Assembly (NCBI GenBank): GCA_946480015.1
Contig: CAMLIL010000014.1
Span: forward strand, 13,113 to 77,112
Direction of reading: 5' to 3'
DNA: 64,000 nucleotides
Source of the DNA: an uncultured Oxalobacteraceae bacterium
Lineage (GTDB): Bacteria > Pseudomonadota > Gammaproteobacteria > Burkholderiales > Burkholderiaceae
Position 1 is the stretch's first letter. The number at the start of each line of letters is the position of its first letter. The notes under the pieces are model-generated. The model did no database searches, had not been told where the DNA came from, and worked only from the letters and a program-made list of their open reading frames with translations. Shown here one piece after another: positions 1 to 9,292 of the stretch. The translations under genes were made by a program, and so were the position numbers.

Positions 1-162
1 AAAACCTATCAATGTATCGTTTGCGGCTACATCTACGACGAAGCGCTTGGCATGCCGGACGAAGGCATCCCCGCCGGCACCCGCTGGGCCGACATCCCGG
101 AAGGCTGGGAATGCCCCGACTGCGGCGTGGCCAAGAGCGACTTCGAGATGGTCGAGATCTGA
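1..162 (+). CDS. rubA: Rubredoxin (5' end cut by window)
   Basis: Small iron-sulfur electron carrier in the cytoplasm. The reading frame is open from base 1 and reads [15 protein letters not shown], with a second knuckle [13 protein letters not shown]. The two CxxC motifs that bind one iron are both present, so only the start codon and perhaps one more residue are missing. The stop at 160-162 is followed two bases later by the start of an FAD-dependent reductase, so the two form an electron-transfer operon (NAD(P)H to reductase to rubredoxin). The final acceptor, for example an alkane hydroxylase or an oxygen-detoxifying enzyme, is not visible in the window. Confidence 0.93.
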   Translation, partial: KTYQCIVCGYIYDEALGMPDEGIPAGTRWADIPEGWECPDCGVAKSDFEMVEI

Positions 163-164
163 TC

Positions 165-1325
165 ATGACGGCGGCCCCTCCCATCGTGATCATCGGCGCC
201 GGCATGGCCGCGTACAGCCTGGCGCGCGAGCTGCGCAAACTCGACAAGGAGACGCCGCTGCTGCTGGTGGCCAGCGACGCGGCCGCCTCCTACGCCAAGC
301 CGATGCTGTCGAACGCCATCGCGCTGGGCAAGGGCGCGCACCAGATCGTCTCCGGCAGCGCCGCGCAGATGGCCGCGCAGCTCAATGCGCGCATCCTGCC
401 CCATACCCGCATCGACGCGATCGACAGCGCGGCGCGCAGCATCACCACCGGGCAGGGCGAGCGGATCGACTACACCAGGCTGGTACTGGCGCTGGGCGCG
501 CAGCCGATCCGCCTGCCGCTGGGCGGCGACGCGGCCGCCGAGGTGCTGTCGGTGAACCACATCGACGACTACGCCGTCCTGCGCGAGAAGCTCGACGCCT
601 TCCAGCGCCCGGCCCGCGTGGCCATCCTCGGAGCGGGCCTGATCGGCTGCGAGTTCGCCGACGACCTGTCGGCCGGCGGCCATCAGGTGACACTGATCGA
701 TCCGAATCCGCGGCCGCTGGCGGCGCTGGCCGCCCCCAGCCTGTCGCACGGCCTGGCATCGGCATGGGAACGGCGCGTGGCGCTGCGCCTTGGCACCACG
801 GCGGCGAGCGTGACGCGCGCCGGCGATAGCCTGGCCCTGAGCCTGGCCGACGGCAGCGTGGTCGAGGCCGACCTGGTCCTGTCGGCGGTGGGCCTGCGCC
901 CCTCAGTGGCGCTGGCCCAGGCGGCGGGACTGGAAACCCGGCGCGGCATTCTGGTCGACGCATTCGGCCAGACCAGCGCCAGCGACATTTACGCGCTGGG
1001 CGACTGCGCCGAATATGCCACCGCCGGCGGCAGCAGCGTGCTGCCGTATGTGGCGCCGCTGCTGACGGCGGCGCGCGCGATCGCCGCCACCCTGGCCGGC
1101 ACGCCCACCAGGATCGAAATCAAGGCCGATGCGGTGATCGTCAAGACGCCGAGCTACAAGCTGGCGCTGGCGCCGCCGCCACCGGGAACCAGCGGCGACT
1201 GGGTCGACGAACATGACGGCGAACGCATCATCGCCCGCTTCATCGACGCGCAAGGCAGCGTGCGCGGCTTCGGCCTGTCGGCGCATACGCCGGCGCTGCG
1301 CGCCAGGCTGCTGGCGGAGCTGTAA
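165..1325 (+). CDS. FAD-dependent rubredoxin reductase
   Basis: NAD(P)H-dependent flavoprotein that reduces rubredoxin. The ATG at 165 is chosen because it follows the rubredoxin stop by two bases; the longer upstream frame overlaps rubredoxin and is not credible. The 386-residue protein opens with the FAD dinucleotide fold VIIGAGMAAYSLARELR, has an NAD-binding fold near residue 150 (VAILGAGLIGCEFADDLS), and the late FAD motif IYALGDCAEY. This is the usual class of rubredoxin/ferredoxin reductases such as AlkT/RubB. Adjacency to rubA supports the partner assignment; the physiological acceptor is not shown. Confidence 0.88.
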   Translation: MTAAPPIVIIGAGMAAYSLARELRKLDKETPLLLVASDAAASYAKPMLSNAIALGKGAHQIVSGSAAQMAAQLNARILPHTRIDAIDSAARSITTGQGERIDYTRLVLALGAQPIRLPLGGDAAAEVLSVNHIDDYAVLREKLDAFQRPARVAILGAGLIGCEFADDLSAGGHQVTLIDPNPRPLAALAAPSLSHGLASAWERRVALRLGTTAASVTRAGDSLALSLADGSVVEADLVLSAVGLRPSVALAQAAGLETRRGILVDAFGQTSASDIYALGDCAEYATAGGSSVLPYVAPLLTAARAIAATLAGTPTRIEIKADAVIVKTPSYKLALAPPPPGTSGDWVDEHDGERIIARFIDAQGSVRGFGLSAHTPALRARLLAEL

Positions 1326-1351
1326 GGGGCCGATCCATTACAATCGCGCCC

Positions 1352-2311
1352 ATGCTCTCCGAATTCGACCTGATCAAACAGTATTTCAAGCGCAACCGTC
1401 CCGGCCAGGCCGTGCTGGGCATCGGCGACGATTGCGCCCTGCTGGCGCCCTCCCCCGGCATGCAGCTGGCCATTTCCTCGGACATGCTGGTCGAAGGCCG
1501 GCATTTCTTCGCCGGCGCCGACGCCCGCATGCTGGGCCACAAATGCCTGGCCGTGAACCTGTCGGACCTGGCCGCCATGGGCGCGCGCCCGCTCGGCTTC
1601 ACCCTGGCGCTGGCCCTGCCGGAAGCCAACCGCGACTGGCTGGCCGCCTTCTCGGCGGGGCTGTTCGCCCTGGCCGACGAACACCAGTGCGAACTGATCG
1701 GCGGCGACACCACCAAGGGCCCGCTCAACATCTGCATCACCGTGTTCGGCGAAGTGGCGCCCGGCCACGCGCTGCGGCGCGACGCCGCCCGCGCCGGCGA
1801 CGACATCTGGATCTCCGGCACCCTGGGCGACGCCCGCCTGGCGCTGGCGTGCTACTGGCGGCAGCACGCGCTGCCGGGCGCGCAGATGGAGCTGGCGGCG
1901 GCGCGCATGCACATGCCGGCCCCGCGCGTGGCGCTCGGCCTGGCCCTGGGCGCGGCGCCGCTGGCGCACGCCGCCATCGATATTTCGGACGGTCTGGTGG
2001 GCGACCTGGGCCACATCCTGGCCGCGTCGGATGTGGGCGCCACGCTCAACGTCGACCTGCTGCCGGCCGGCCCGGTACTGGCCACCCAGGACGCGGCGCT
2101 GCGGCGGCGCTTCTGCGCGGCCGGTGGCGACGACTATGAACTGTGCTTCACCGCCCCCCAGGCACAGCGCGCCGCCATCGAGCAGGCCGCGGGCGCCACC
2201 CGCGTCACCCGCGTGGGCAGCATCGAGGCGCAACCGGGCCTGCGCCTCGTAGGTGCCGACGGCGCGCCGCTCGACTTGCAGTTGGCCGGCTTCGATCACT
2301 TCGCCTCTTAA
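1352..2311 (+). CDS. thiL: Thiamine-monophosphate kinase
   Basis: ATP-dependent phosphorylation of thiamine monophosphate to the cofactor thiamine diphosphate. The 319-residue protein has the typical ThiL start (SEFDLIKQYF), the metal-binding GIGDDCALL, the VNLSDLAAMGARP block, the IGGDTTKGP loop, DISDGLVGDLGH, and the GGDDYELCF signature near residue 260, all typical of the PurM/ThiL superfamily. Length is normal for the family. Its stop codon overlaps the stop of the convergent c-di-GMP regulator by four bases (2308-2311). Confidence 0.95.
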   Translation: MLSEFDLIKQYFKRNRPGQAVLGIGDDCALLAPSPGMQLAISSDMLVEGRHFFAGADARMLGHKCLAVNLSDLAAMGARPLGFTLALALPEANRDWLAAFSAGLFALADEHQCELIGGDTTKGPLNICITVFGEVAPGHALRRDAARAGDDIWISGTLGDARLALACYWRQHALPGAQMELAAARMHMPAPRVALGLALGAAPLAHAAIDISDGLVGDLGHILAASDVGATLNVDLLPAGPVLATQDAALRRRFCAAGGDDYELCFTAPQAQRAAIEQAAGATRVTRVGSIEAQPGLRLVGADGAPLDLQLAGFDHFAS

Positions 2312-4851
2312 GGCGAATCGGCCTCGGTGGCTTGCGGCTGGACCCGCCGGCTCATCAGGCGGTAATGGCGGAATGCCTCGCGCACGCTGGCGCGCAGCGC
2401 GTTGTCGTCCCACGGCTTGGTGTAGAAGCGGTAGACCGCGCCGCGGTTGATCGAATCGAGCACCGTCTCCAGGCCCGCATAGCCGGACAGGATCATGCGG
2501 ATCGTGTCCGGGTACATCTCCTTGACCTTGCTCAGAAATTCGGTGCCGCTCATGCCCGGCATGCGCTGGTCGCACAGGATCACTTCGACCGGGTACAGCG
2601 CCAGCATTTCGAAGCCCTCGGCCGGCGAGGCCGCCGTCAGGATGCGGTAATCCTCCGGCCGGAACAGACGGTGCAGCGCGGCCAGCACGGTGGGGTCGTC
2701 GTCGATCAGCAGCAGGGTCGGACGGGAGATCTGGTCGGGGTCGCGCTCGACCGGCGCTGCGCGGTTCGCCAGTACCAGCTTGCCCATGTCCCCGGCCGGC
2801 AGCGGGCGCGAGAAATGAAAGCCCTGCATTTCGTCGCAGCGGTTGCGGCGCAAATAGTTTCGCTGGGCGCCCGATTCCACCCCTTCGGCGATCACCTGCA
2901 TGTGCAGGCTGTGCGCCATGCTGATGATGGCCAGCGCGATGGCCGCATCGTCCGGATTGACGGTCACGTCGCGCACGAAGGCGATGTCGATCTTGAGCTT
3001 ATCGATCGGGAAGCGCTTCAGGTAGGCCAGGCTGGAGTAGCCGGTGCCGAAGTCGTCGATGGCCACGCGGATGCCGAGCAGCTTGAGGTTGCCCAGCACT
3101 TCGATGGTGTGCTCGGCGTTGGCCATCAGCGCGCTTTCGGTCAGCTCCAGTTCCAGCAGCGCGGCGTCGATCTGGTGGCGGTCGAGGACGCGGCGGATTT
3201 CCAGTTCCAGGTCGCCTTCGACAAACTGGCTGCTCGACACGTTCACCGCCACCCGCACGTCGCCGACGCCCTCGGCCTGCCAGGCGGCGATCTGGCGGCA
3301 GGCTTCCTCGATCACCCAGGCGCCGGCGCGCACGATCATCCCGGTCTCCTCCAGCACCCCCACGAACTCGGCCGGGTACACCATGCCGTGGCCGGGACGG
3401 TTCCAGCGCAGCAGCGCTTCGGCGCCGCTGATCTGGCCGGTGTTCAGGTCCACCTTGGGCTGGTAGTGCAGCTCGAATTCGTCGTGCTCGAGCGCATGGC
3501 GCAGCGCCAGCTCCAGCTCCAGCCGGGCCAGCACCTGCACGTTCATGGCGGAGGTGAAGAAGCGGTAGCCATCGCGCCCGGCCTCCTTGGCGCGCCCCAT
3601 GGCGGTATCGGCGTAGCGGATCAGGGTGTCGGGATCGGTGGCGTCGTCGGGATACAGGGCGATGCCGATGCTGGCCGTCAGCAGGATCTGCTGGCCCTGC
3701 AGGTCGAACGGCGCGCGCAGCGCTTCGCGCACTTCGTTGGCCACGTTGACCGCGTCCTGCTGGCTGTGCTCGATCTTCAGGATCAGCGCGAATTCGTCCC
3801 CGCCCAGCCGGCCGACGGTGTCGCGCAGCGGCACGCAGCGCGCCAGCCGGCTGCTGAACTGGCGCAGCAGGTCGTCGCCGCAACTGGTGCTGAGCGAATC
3901 GTTGACGATCTTGAAGCGGTCCAGCGCGATGAACAGCACCGCCACCCGGGGCGGGTTGTCGGCGCCGGCCTCGAGCGTCTCGCGCAGGGTCTGGTAGAAC
4001 AGGGCGCGGTTGGGCAGGCCGGTCAGGCTGTCGTAGCCGGCCAGGCGGCGCAGGCGCTGCTCGGTCTCGATGCGTTCGCTGATGTCGCGCGCCACCGCGA
4101 TCAGCATGCGGGTGCTGCCCACGGTGCGCACCTGCCAGTAGATTTCGACCGGAATGCTCAGCAGATCCGAGCGGGTCAGTTCGGTGTCGACCAGGTTCGG
4201 GTCGCGCGCCTTGGCGCGGTTCGGATCGGCCTGGTGCGCCAGCCCGTAGCTGGTGGGGTCCAGCGCGAGCAGCTGCTCGCGCCGGTAACCCAGCATGCGG
4301 CAGGCGCCGTCGTTGATGTCGACCACCTTCATGCTGCCGGTATCGATCAGGAAGATGGCGTCGGCGGTGGCGTCCATGGCGCTGCGAAAGCGCTGCAGTT
4401 CGGCGGTGCGCTCGCGCACGGTCTGCTCCAGCAGGCTGCCGTAATTGCGCGATTCCTGGTGCAGCAGGCGCACTTCGAGCATGTTGCGGATGCGCGTGAG
4501 CACCTCGACCGGGTCGAACGGCTTGCTGACGAAGTCGCGCGCGCCGGTGTCGAGCGCGGCCAGTTTCTTGTCCGGTTCGGCCGTGACCACCAGCACCGGC
4601 AGGTAATCGTGTTCGAGCGGCTTGAGCGCTTCCATCACTTCGAAGCCGCTCATGCCGGGCATGTGCAGGTCGAGGATGATCAGGTCGTAATGGTGCTGCT
4701 CGTGCAGGCCCACCACCTGGCGTGGATCGGTGGTGCTGTGCACATTGGTGTAGCCGGACCCGCTCAGGAGAAATTCCAGCAGCTGCACGTTGACCGGCTG
4801 GTCGTCCACGATCAGGATGGCGGCGTGGAGAATGTCGTCTTTGTCGATCAT
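2308..4851 (-). CDS. Response regulator REC-PAS-GGDEF-EAL-REC
   Basis: 847-residue cytoplasmic regulator predicted to act on cyclic di-GMP. Domains in order: REC about 10-125 (acceptor Asp in LIILDLHMPGMSGFE), a PAS domain about 150-265, a diguanylate cyclase domain with intact GGDEF (GRLGGDEFALIL), an EAL phosphodiesterase domain (GAEALLRW, then DDFGTGYSSLAYL and KIDIAFVRD), and a second REC about 715-830 (VILCDQRMPGMSG). Receivers at both ends are unusual. Its ATG overlaps the stop of the upstream hybrid kinase in an ATGA (4848-4851), so the two are translationally coupled and should form one phosphorelay. Whether synthesis or hydrolysis of c-di-GMP dominates cannot be read from sequence. 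Confidence 0.9.
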   Translation of the reverse strand: MIDKDDILHAAILIVDDQPVNVQLLEFLLSGSGYTNVHSTTDPRQVVGLHEQHHYDLIILDLHMPGMSGFEVMEALKPLEHDYLPVLVVTAEPDKKLAALDTGARDFVSKPFDPVEVLTRIRNMLEVRLLHQESRNYGSLLEQTVRERTAELQRFRSAMDATADAIFLIDTGSMKVVDINDGACRMLGYRREQLLALDPTSYGLAHQADPNRAKARDPNLVDTELTRSDLLSIPVEIYWQVRTVGSTRMLIAVARDISERIETEQRLRRLAGYDSLTGLPNRALFYQTLRETLEAGADNPPRVAVLFIALDRFKIVNDSLSTSCGDDLLRQFSSRLARCVPLRDTVGRLGGDEFALILKIEHSQQDAVNVANEVREALRAPFDLQGQQILLTASIGIALYPDDATDPDTLIRYADTAMGRAKEAGRDGYRFFTSAMNVQVLARLELELALRHALEHDEFELHYQPKVDLNTGQISGAEALLRWNRPGHGMVYPAEFVGVLEETGMIVRAGAWVIEEACRQIAAWQAEGVGDVRVAVNVSSSQFVEGDLELEIRRVLDRHQIDAALLELELTESALMANAEHTIEVLGNLKLLGIRVAIDDFGTGYSSLAYLKRFPIDKLKIDIAFVRDVTVNPDDAAIALAIISMAHSLHMQVIAEGVESGAQRNYLRRNRCDEMQGFHFSRPLPAGDMGKLVLANRAAPVERDPDQISRPTLLLIDDDPTVLAALHRLFRPEDYRILTAASPAEGFEMLALYPVEVILCDQRMPGMSGTEFLSKVKEMYPDTIRMILSGYAGLETVLDSINRGAVYRFYTKPWDDNALRASVREAFRHYRLMSRRVQPQATEADSP

Positions 4852-6845
4852 GATGGCGCCTTCACTGCGTTGCGATTCGCGCGTGACAGCGCCAGGGTGC
4901 TGTCGATCGCTTCGGCAAATTCGTCAATGTTGATGGGCTTGGTGAGGTAGCGGTGAAAACCGCTGGCCATGCCGCGCTCGACGTCGCGCGGCATGGCGTT
5001 GGCGGTCAGGGCGATGATGGGAATGTGGGCGGTGCGCGGATCGCTGCGCAAGGTCTTGAGCGCGTCGGTGCCGCTCACGCAGGGCAGGTTGAGATCCATC
5101 AGGATCACGTCGGGCAGGTGCGCCCTGGCCATCTCGATGCCCAGGTGCCCGTCGGGCGCCGAGAGCAGGTGCAGGTCGGGCCGGAAGCCGACGATTTCTT
5201 CGACCAGGCGCAGGTTGGCGGGATTGTCTTCGACGTACAGCACGGTGTGGCGGGCGTGATGGGCGGGCGCGCGGGAAAGGGGGGCGTGCAGCTGGCCCGT
5301 TTCAGTGACCGAGGGCAGCGGCCGGGTGGTCGGCATGCTGACGGAAAACACGCTGCCGACGCCGGCGCTGCTGCTGACATTGATCGAGCCGCCCATCAGT
5401 TCGACCAGGCGGCGCGTGACCACCAGGCCGATGCCGGTGCCTTCCTCGCTGCCGTTTTCCTGGCCCAGGCGGTTAAACGGCTGGAACAGGCTGGCCACCT
5501 GGTCCGGGCGCAGGCCCATGCCGGTATCCTGCACCGAGATGCGCACCCTGTCGTCTTCCACCGCGCAGGCCAGCACCACGGCGCCGCTTTCGCGGTTGTA
5601 TTTGATGGCGTTCGAGAGCAGGTTGAGCAGCACCTGCTTGAGACGGGTGCGGTCGGCCATCACCACCACCCCGGTGGCGTCCGGGAACAGCACGCGCACC
5701 TTGCGCTGCTCGGCCATCGGTTCGGTCATGTTGCGGCATTCGACCAGGATGTCGTCCAGCCCGACCGGTTCCATCGACAGGGTGACGGTGCCCGATTCGA
5801 CCTTGGCCAGGTCGAGAATCTCGTTGATGAGGGTCAGCAGATGGCGCCCGGACTTGAGAATGTGGCCCGCGAACTCCTTCTTTTGCACGGGGGTGGACGG
5901 CATGTGGTCGGAGGTGAGAATCTGGGCGAAGCCGAGCACCGCGTTGAGCGGGGTGCGCAGTTCGTGGCTCATCGAGGACAGGAAGGCCGACTTGGCCTGG
6001 TTGGCTTTCTTGGCCGCGTCCATGGCCAGTTCCAGTTCGGCGTTGGCCAGTTCCAGCTGCATGGTGCGTTCGTGCACGCGCTGCTCGAGCTGTTCGTTCA
6101 GGCGCATCACTTCCAGGCGCGCGCCGGCGATGGCGCGGTTGGAGGTTTCCAGTTCGCGCGTGCGCTGCTCGATTTCGGTGAGCATGGTGTTGAACGAGTC
6201 GACCAGTTCGCCGGCCTCGTCGTCGCTGATGCGCTCGGCGCGCTGGGAATAGTCGCGCGTGGCCACCACTTCGTGGGCGATGTCGGAAATGGCCACGATG
6301 GGCGCGGTGATGATGGCGCCCAGGCGGCGCGTGATCAGCCAGGCGATCAGCATGGCCGCCGAGATGACGGCAGCGGCGATGCTCAGGTAGTCGAGCGCGC
6401 GCGCCAGCAGAATGTAGTCGGCGCGCAGATACACGGTGCCGAGAAATTCGCCATTCTCCACGATGCGCTGGTAGGTTTCCAGGTCGTTGCCCGTCACATG
6501 GGCGCCCTCGGCGTTCGGGCGCGGCGGGATGGCGCCGCGTTCGCCCGGCGCCGCGTAGCTGGCGAACAGGGTGCCGCCGGCATTGTAGATGGCGGCCGCG
6601 CGCACGGTGGGCCGGATGCGCAGCGAGGCCAGGTTTTCGGTGGCCAGGCGGCGGTCGTCGAAACTGAGGGCGGCCGAGCTCAGATGGCCGAGCAGTTCGG
6701 CCTGGGTCGCCATGTCGCCCAGCACCGCGCGGTGGTAGCCGCGCAAATCGTAGGCGATCACCGCGCCGATCGACACGACCAGCGCCGCCAGGGTGGTCAG
6801 CATGACCACCGTCAGCAGCTTCTGGCGCAGGGGGCGGCCGGTCAT
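4848..6845 (-). CDS. Membrane hybrid sensor histidine kinase
   Basis: About 665 residues, taking the ATG at 6845 (MTGRPLRQKLLTVVM) because the first membrane helix follows directly; a longer frame to 6884 adds only 13 charged residues. Domains: N-terminal transmembrane helix, a periplasmic CHASE8-like sensor, a second helix, HAMP (about 170-230), a coiled coil, HisKA with the phospho-acceptor His in SHELRTPLNAVLGFA, HATPase (NAIKYNRESG, DTGMGLRPD, GTGIGLVVTRR), and a C-terminal receiver (VLYVEDNPAN, VILMDLNLPCVSG, KPI). It overlaps the downstream five-domain c-di-GMP regulator by four bases. The signal sensed is unknown. Confidence 0.9.
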   Translation of the reverse strand: MTGRPLRQKLLTVVMLTTLAALVVSIGAVIAYDLRGYHRAVLGDMATQAELLGHLSSAALSFDDRRLATENLASLRIRPTVRAAAIYNAGGTLFASYAAPGERGAIPPRPNAEGAHVTGNDLETYQRIVENGEFLGTVYLRADYILLARALDYLSIAAAVISAAMLIAWLITRRLGAIITAPIVAISDIAHEVVATRDYSQRAERISDDEAGELVDSFNTMLTEIEQRTRELETSNRAIAGARLEVMRLNEQLEQRVHERTMQLELANAELELAMDAAKKANQAKSAFLSSMSHELRTPLNAVLGFAQILTSDHMPSTPVQKKEFAGHILKSGRHLLTLINEILDLAKVESGTVTLSMEPVGLDDILVECRNMTEPMAEQRKVRVLFPDATGVVVMADRTRLKQVLLNLLSNAIKYNRESGAVVLACAVEDDRVRISVQDTGMGLRPDQVASLFQPFNRLGQENGSEEGTGIGLVVTRRLVELMGGSINVSSSAGVGSVFSVSMPTTRPLPSVTETGQLHAPLSRAPAHHARHTVLYVEDNPANLRLVEEIVGFRPDLHLLSAPDGHLGIEMARAHLPDVILMDLNLPCVSGTDALKTLRSDPRTAHIPIIALTANAMPRDVERGMASGFHRYLTKPINIDEFAEAIDSTLALSRANRNAVKAPS

Positions 6846-7067
6846 GCGCCCCTCCGCCCGCGCCCGGCACGGCTGCCCACGCACGTCCGCTGGACGCGTT
6901 CGGCAAGGAGGCGGAGCGCATTATTCATGGGAGACCTGCAACGTGGAAAGCGCACCCCGAAGGGTATTCATTGAGCATATCAGCAGGAAACAATCGCATG
7001 GCGCACGGCTGGCGCCGCTTGAACTGTTCGGTAAAATTTTTTCCTCTTGCAAGAATGCGTGACTCAA

Positions 7068-7095
7068 TTTTCAGGCACGCATGGTAAAGTAGAAT
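7068..7095 (+). promoter_or_regulatory. Possible sigma-70 promoter for the cinA-like gene
   Basis: TTTTCA and TAGAAT are separated by 16 bases, about 55 bases before the GTG start at 7151, in the otherwise unassigned spacer 6885-7150. This is a visual match only. Confidence 0.35.
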
Positions 7096-7150
7096 CGACG
7101 TCGACGACCGTGTCGGCGCCAGAACGACGACCCGCCCAAAGGAGACTCCC

Positions 7151-7633
7151 GTGACGAACGACATCATCGATCTTGCCACCAAAGTTGGCCACGCGCTACA
7201 ACAAAAGGGTCTGCTACTCACCACCGCCGAGTCCTGCACCGGCGGCGGCGCGGCCCAGGCCATTACCGAAATCGCCGGCTCCACCGGCTGGTTCGACTGC
7301 GGATTCATCACCTATTCGAATGCCTCGAAAACCGAACTGCTGGACGTCTCGGCCGCGCTGATCGCCCAGGTCGGCAGCGTCAGCGAGGAAGTCGCCGCCG
7401 CCATGGCCACCGGCGCGCTGGCCAACAGCAATGCGCACGTGGCGATCTCGACCACCGGCATCGCCGGCCCGACCGGCGCCGTGCCCGGCAAACCGGTGGG
7501 CACCGTCTGCTTCGGCTGGGCGCGCGGCGAGCATGTACATACAGAGCGCCTGGTGTTTTCCGGCGACCGCCACGCGGTGCGCGAACAGACCGTGCGCCAC
7601 GCCCTGCAGGGGCTGCTTCGCTTCATCGAATAG
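7151..7633 (+). CDS. pncC: CinA-family nicotinamide-nucleotide amidase
   Basis: Deamidase that converts nicotinamide mononucleotide to nicotinic acid mononucleotide in the pyridine-nucleotide salvage cycle. The 160-residue protein is the stand-alone CinA C-terminal type: TTAESCTGGG near residue 25 carries the family nucleophile region, followed by SNASKTELLDV and ISTTGIAGPTGAVPGKPVGTV. GTG start at 7151 is supported by AAAGGAGA ending about eight bases upstream. Length fits E. coli PncC. Confidence 0.9.
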   Translation: MTNDIIDLATKVGHALQQKGLLLTTAESCTGGGAAQAITEIAGSTGWFDCGFITYSNASKTELLDVSAALIAQVGSVSEEVAAAMATGALANSNAHVAISTTGIAGPTGAVPGKPVGTVCFGWARGEHVHTERLVFSGDRHAVREQTVRHALQGLLRFIE

Positions 7634-7644
7634 GCCGGCCGGCC

Positions 7645-8532
7645 ATGGCGCGTGCCGCCTGCCTGCTGGCATTGATGCTGGCCGCCCGGACTGCGGCGGC
7701 CGAGCCTGCTACCTGGACGGTGTACGCGGCTGGCGACATCGCCGACTGCCGTCACAACCGTCCGGCCTACACCGCCGCGGCCGGCACCGCCGAGCTGGTC
7801 GCGCAGGCCCTGGCGCCCGATCCGCACGCGTCGGTGTTGCTGTTGGGAGACAATGTCTACGACGATGGCACCGCCGCCGAATACCGCGATTGCTACCATC
7901 CTACCTGGGGCCGCTTCAAAGAGCGCACTTTCCCTTCGCCCGGCAATCACGAATACAACACAGCTAGCGCCGCCGGCTATTTCGGCTATTTCGGCGCCCG
8001 CGCCGGGCCCGGCTATTACGCCGTCACCCTGGGCCGCTGGCGCGTGATTTCGCTCGACAGCAACCTGGGCGGCGGGGCCATGGACGCCCAGCTGGGGTGG
8101 CTGCAGCGGGAACTGGATGCCAATCCGGCACGCTGCACCCTCGCCTACTGGCACCACCCACTGTATAGTTCTGGCGGGCATGCTGAAAATGCGCGCATGC
8201 ACGCGGCTTGGGCGATGCTGTACCGCGCCGGCGCCGAGCTGGTGCTGTCCGGCCACGATCACGAATTCGAGCGCTTCGCGCCGCAGGACGCCGACGGCCA
8301 CCCCGATCCGGCGCGCGGCGTGCGCCAGTTCGTGGTGGGCACGGGCGGCGCCTACATCACGCCGTTCCGGTGGCCACGGCCCCACAGCGAGATGCGCGAC
8401 GCCAACCGTACCGGCGTGCTGAAGCTGGTGCTGGGCGAACAGGGATACACTTGGGAATTTCTGGAAGCGAGATACGATGGCTTTCCCAACGGCCAGCCGC
8501 CCGACCGCGGCAGCGGGACCTGCCACGACTAA
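7645..8532 (+). CDS. Secreted metallophosphoesterase
   Basis: 295-residue calcineurin-like phosphoesterase. It starts with a signal peptide (MARAACLLALMLAARTAAAEP), so it should act in the periplasm or outside. Metal-binding motifs of the superfamily are visible: AAGDIADC, LLLGDNVYDDG, SPGNHEYN, YWHHPLYSSGG, and SGHDHEFERF. The layout resembles purple acid phosphatase/type-7 acid phosphatase-like bacterial enzymes. It lies 11 bases after pncC and may be cotranscribed. Substrate unknown. Confidence 0.85.
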   Translation: MARAACLLALMLAARTAAAEPATWTVYAAGDIADCRHNRPAYTAAAGTAELVAQALAPDPHASVLLLGDNVYDDGTAAEYRDCYHPTWGRFKERTFPSPGNHEYNTASAAGYFGYFGARAGPGYYAVTLGRWRVISLDSNLGGGAMDAQLGWLQRELDANPARCTLAYWHHPLYSSGGHAENARMHAAWAMLYRAGAELVLSGHDHEFERFAPQDADGHPDPARGVRQFVVGTGGAYITPFRWPRPHSEMRDANRTGVLKLVLGEQGYTWEFLEARYDGFPNGQPPDRGSGTCHD

Positions 8533-8557
8533 TGACACGATACTCGGGAGCTAATTG

Positions 8558-9286
8558 ATGCACAACACGGTCCACTTCATCCTGCAGGGCAAGGGTGGCA
8601 TCGGCAAGACGCTGGTGTCGACCATCCTGGCCCAATGGCTGGCCAGCAAGGATGAGCAGCCGCTACGCTGTTACGACACCGACCAGGAAAACGCCACGTT
8701 TTCGCGCTACAAGGCCATGAACGTCAAGCATGTGCCGGTGATGACGGACAGCCGCAACATCGATCCCAAGCGCTTCGACGCCTTGATGATCGATCTGCTG
8801 GAAGAAGAAGGCAACTGCGTCATCGACAATGGCGCCAATACCTTTTCGCCGCTGATGGGCTACCTGCTGGAAAACGACTGCTTCGACCTGCTCAAGGAAT
8901 CCGGGCGCAAGGTGTATATCCACACCATCGTCGGCGGCGGCGACACCCTGCACGACACGGCCATGGGATTCGTCTCCACCGCCAAGTCGACCGATGTGCC
9001 GCTGGTGCTGTGGGAAAACCAGCACTTCGGCCTGCTGCAATCGGCGGCCGGCAAGCAATTCACCGAATCGCAGACCTATGCCGACCATGCCCAGCGCGTG
9101 ATCGGCCGGGTGGTGCTGGCGCAACGCAATGCCGACACCTTCGGCGCCGACATCAAGAAAATGAACATTGCGCGCCTCACCGCCAACGAGGTCAAGGAAA
9201 GCGAAAAGTTCAACGTGATGGAAAAGCAGCGCATCAAGGTGGTGTTCCGCGATCTGTTCGAACAGCTCGACAAGGTCAACTGGTAG
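8558..9286 (+). CDS. TraL-like ParA/MinD-type P-loop ATPase
   Basis: 242-residue protein with a deviant Walker A motif, LQGKGGIGKT, near residues 9-18, then CYDTDQENATFSRYKAMNV, VIDNGANTFSPLMGYLLEN, HTIVGGGDTLHDT and the ending RIKVVFRDLFEQLD. This series matches, from memory, the conjugal transfer protein TraL of IncP plasmids (QGKGGVGKS, DTDPVNATFEGYKALNV, DNGASSF, VIHTVVTGGQ, RRGLFEQLD). ATG 8558 is preferred over a TTG at 8555 because GGGAG lies seven bases upstream. The next gene is TraM-like, as in IncP. No other transfer gene is next to it and base composition matches the host, so function here is unknown. Confidence 0.75.
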   Translation: MHNTVHFILQGKGGIGKTLVSTILAQWLASKDEQPLRCYDTDQENATFSRYKAMNVKHVPVMTDSRNIDPKRFDALMIDLLEEEGNCVIDNGANTFSPLMGYLLENDCFDLLKESGRKVYIHTIVGGGDTLHDTAMGFVSTAKSTDVPLVLWENQHFGLLQSAAGKQFTESQTYADHAQRVIGRVVLAQRNADTFGADIKKMNIARLTANEVKESEKFNVMEKQRIKVVFRDLFEQLDKVNW

Positions 9287-9292
9287 GCCGCC

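Noticed and set aside
2143..4950. Very long plus-strand open frame (about 935 codons) opposite the c-di-GMP regulator
   Set aside because: It is an antisense shadow of a GC-rich gene with clear domains; its translation is rich in His, Gln, Val and Gly with no motifs. The same holds for 4953-6974, 37589-38725, 43652-45205, 48741-50744 and 55584-57707.
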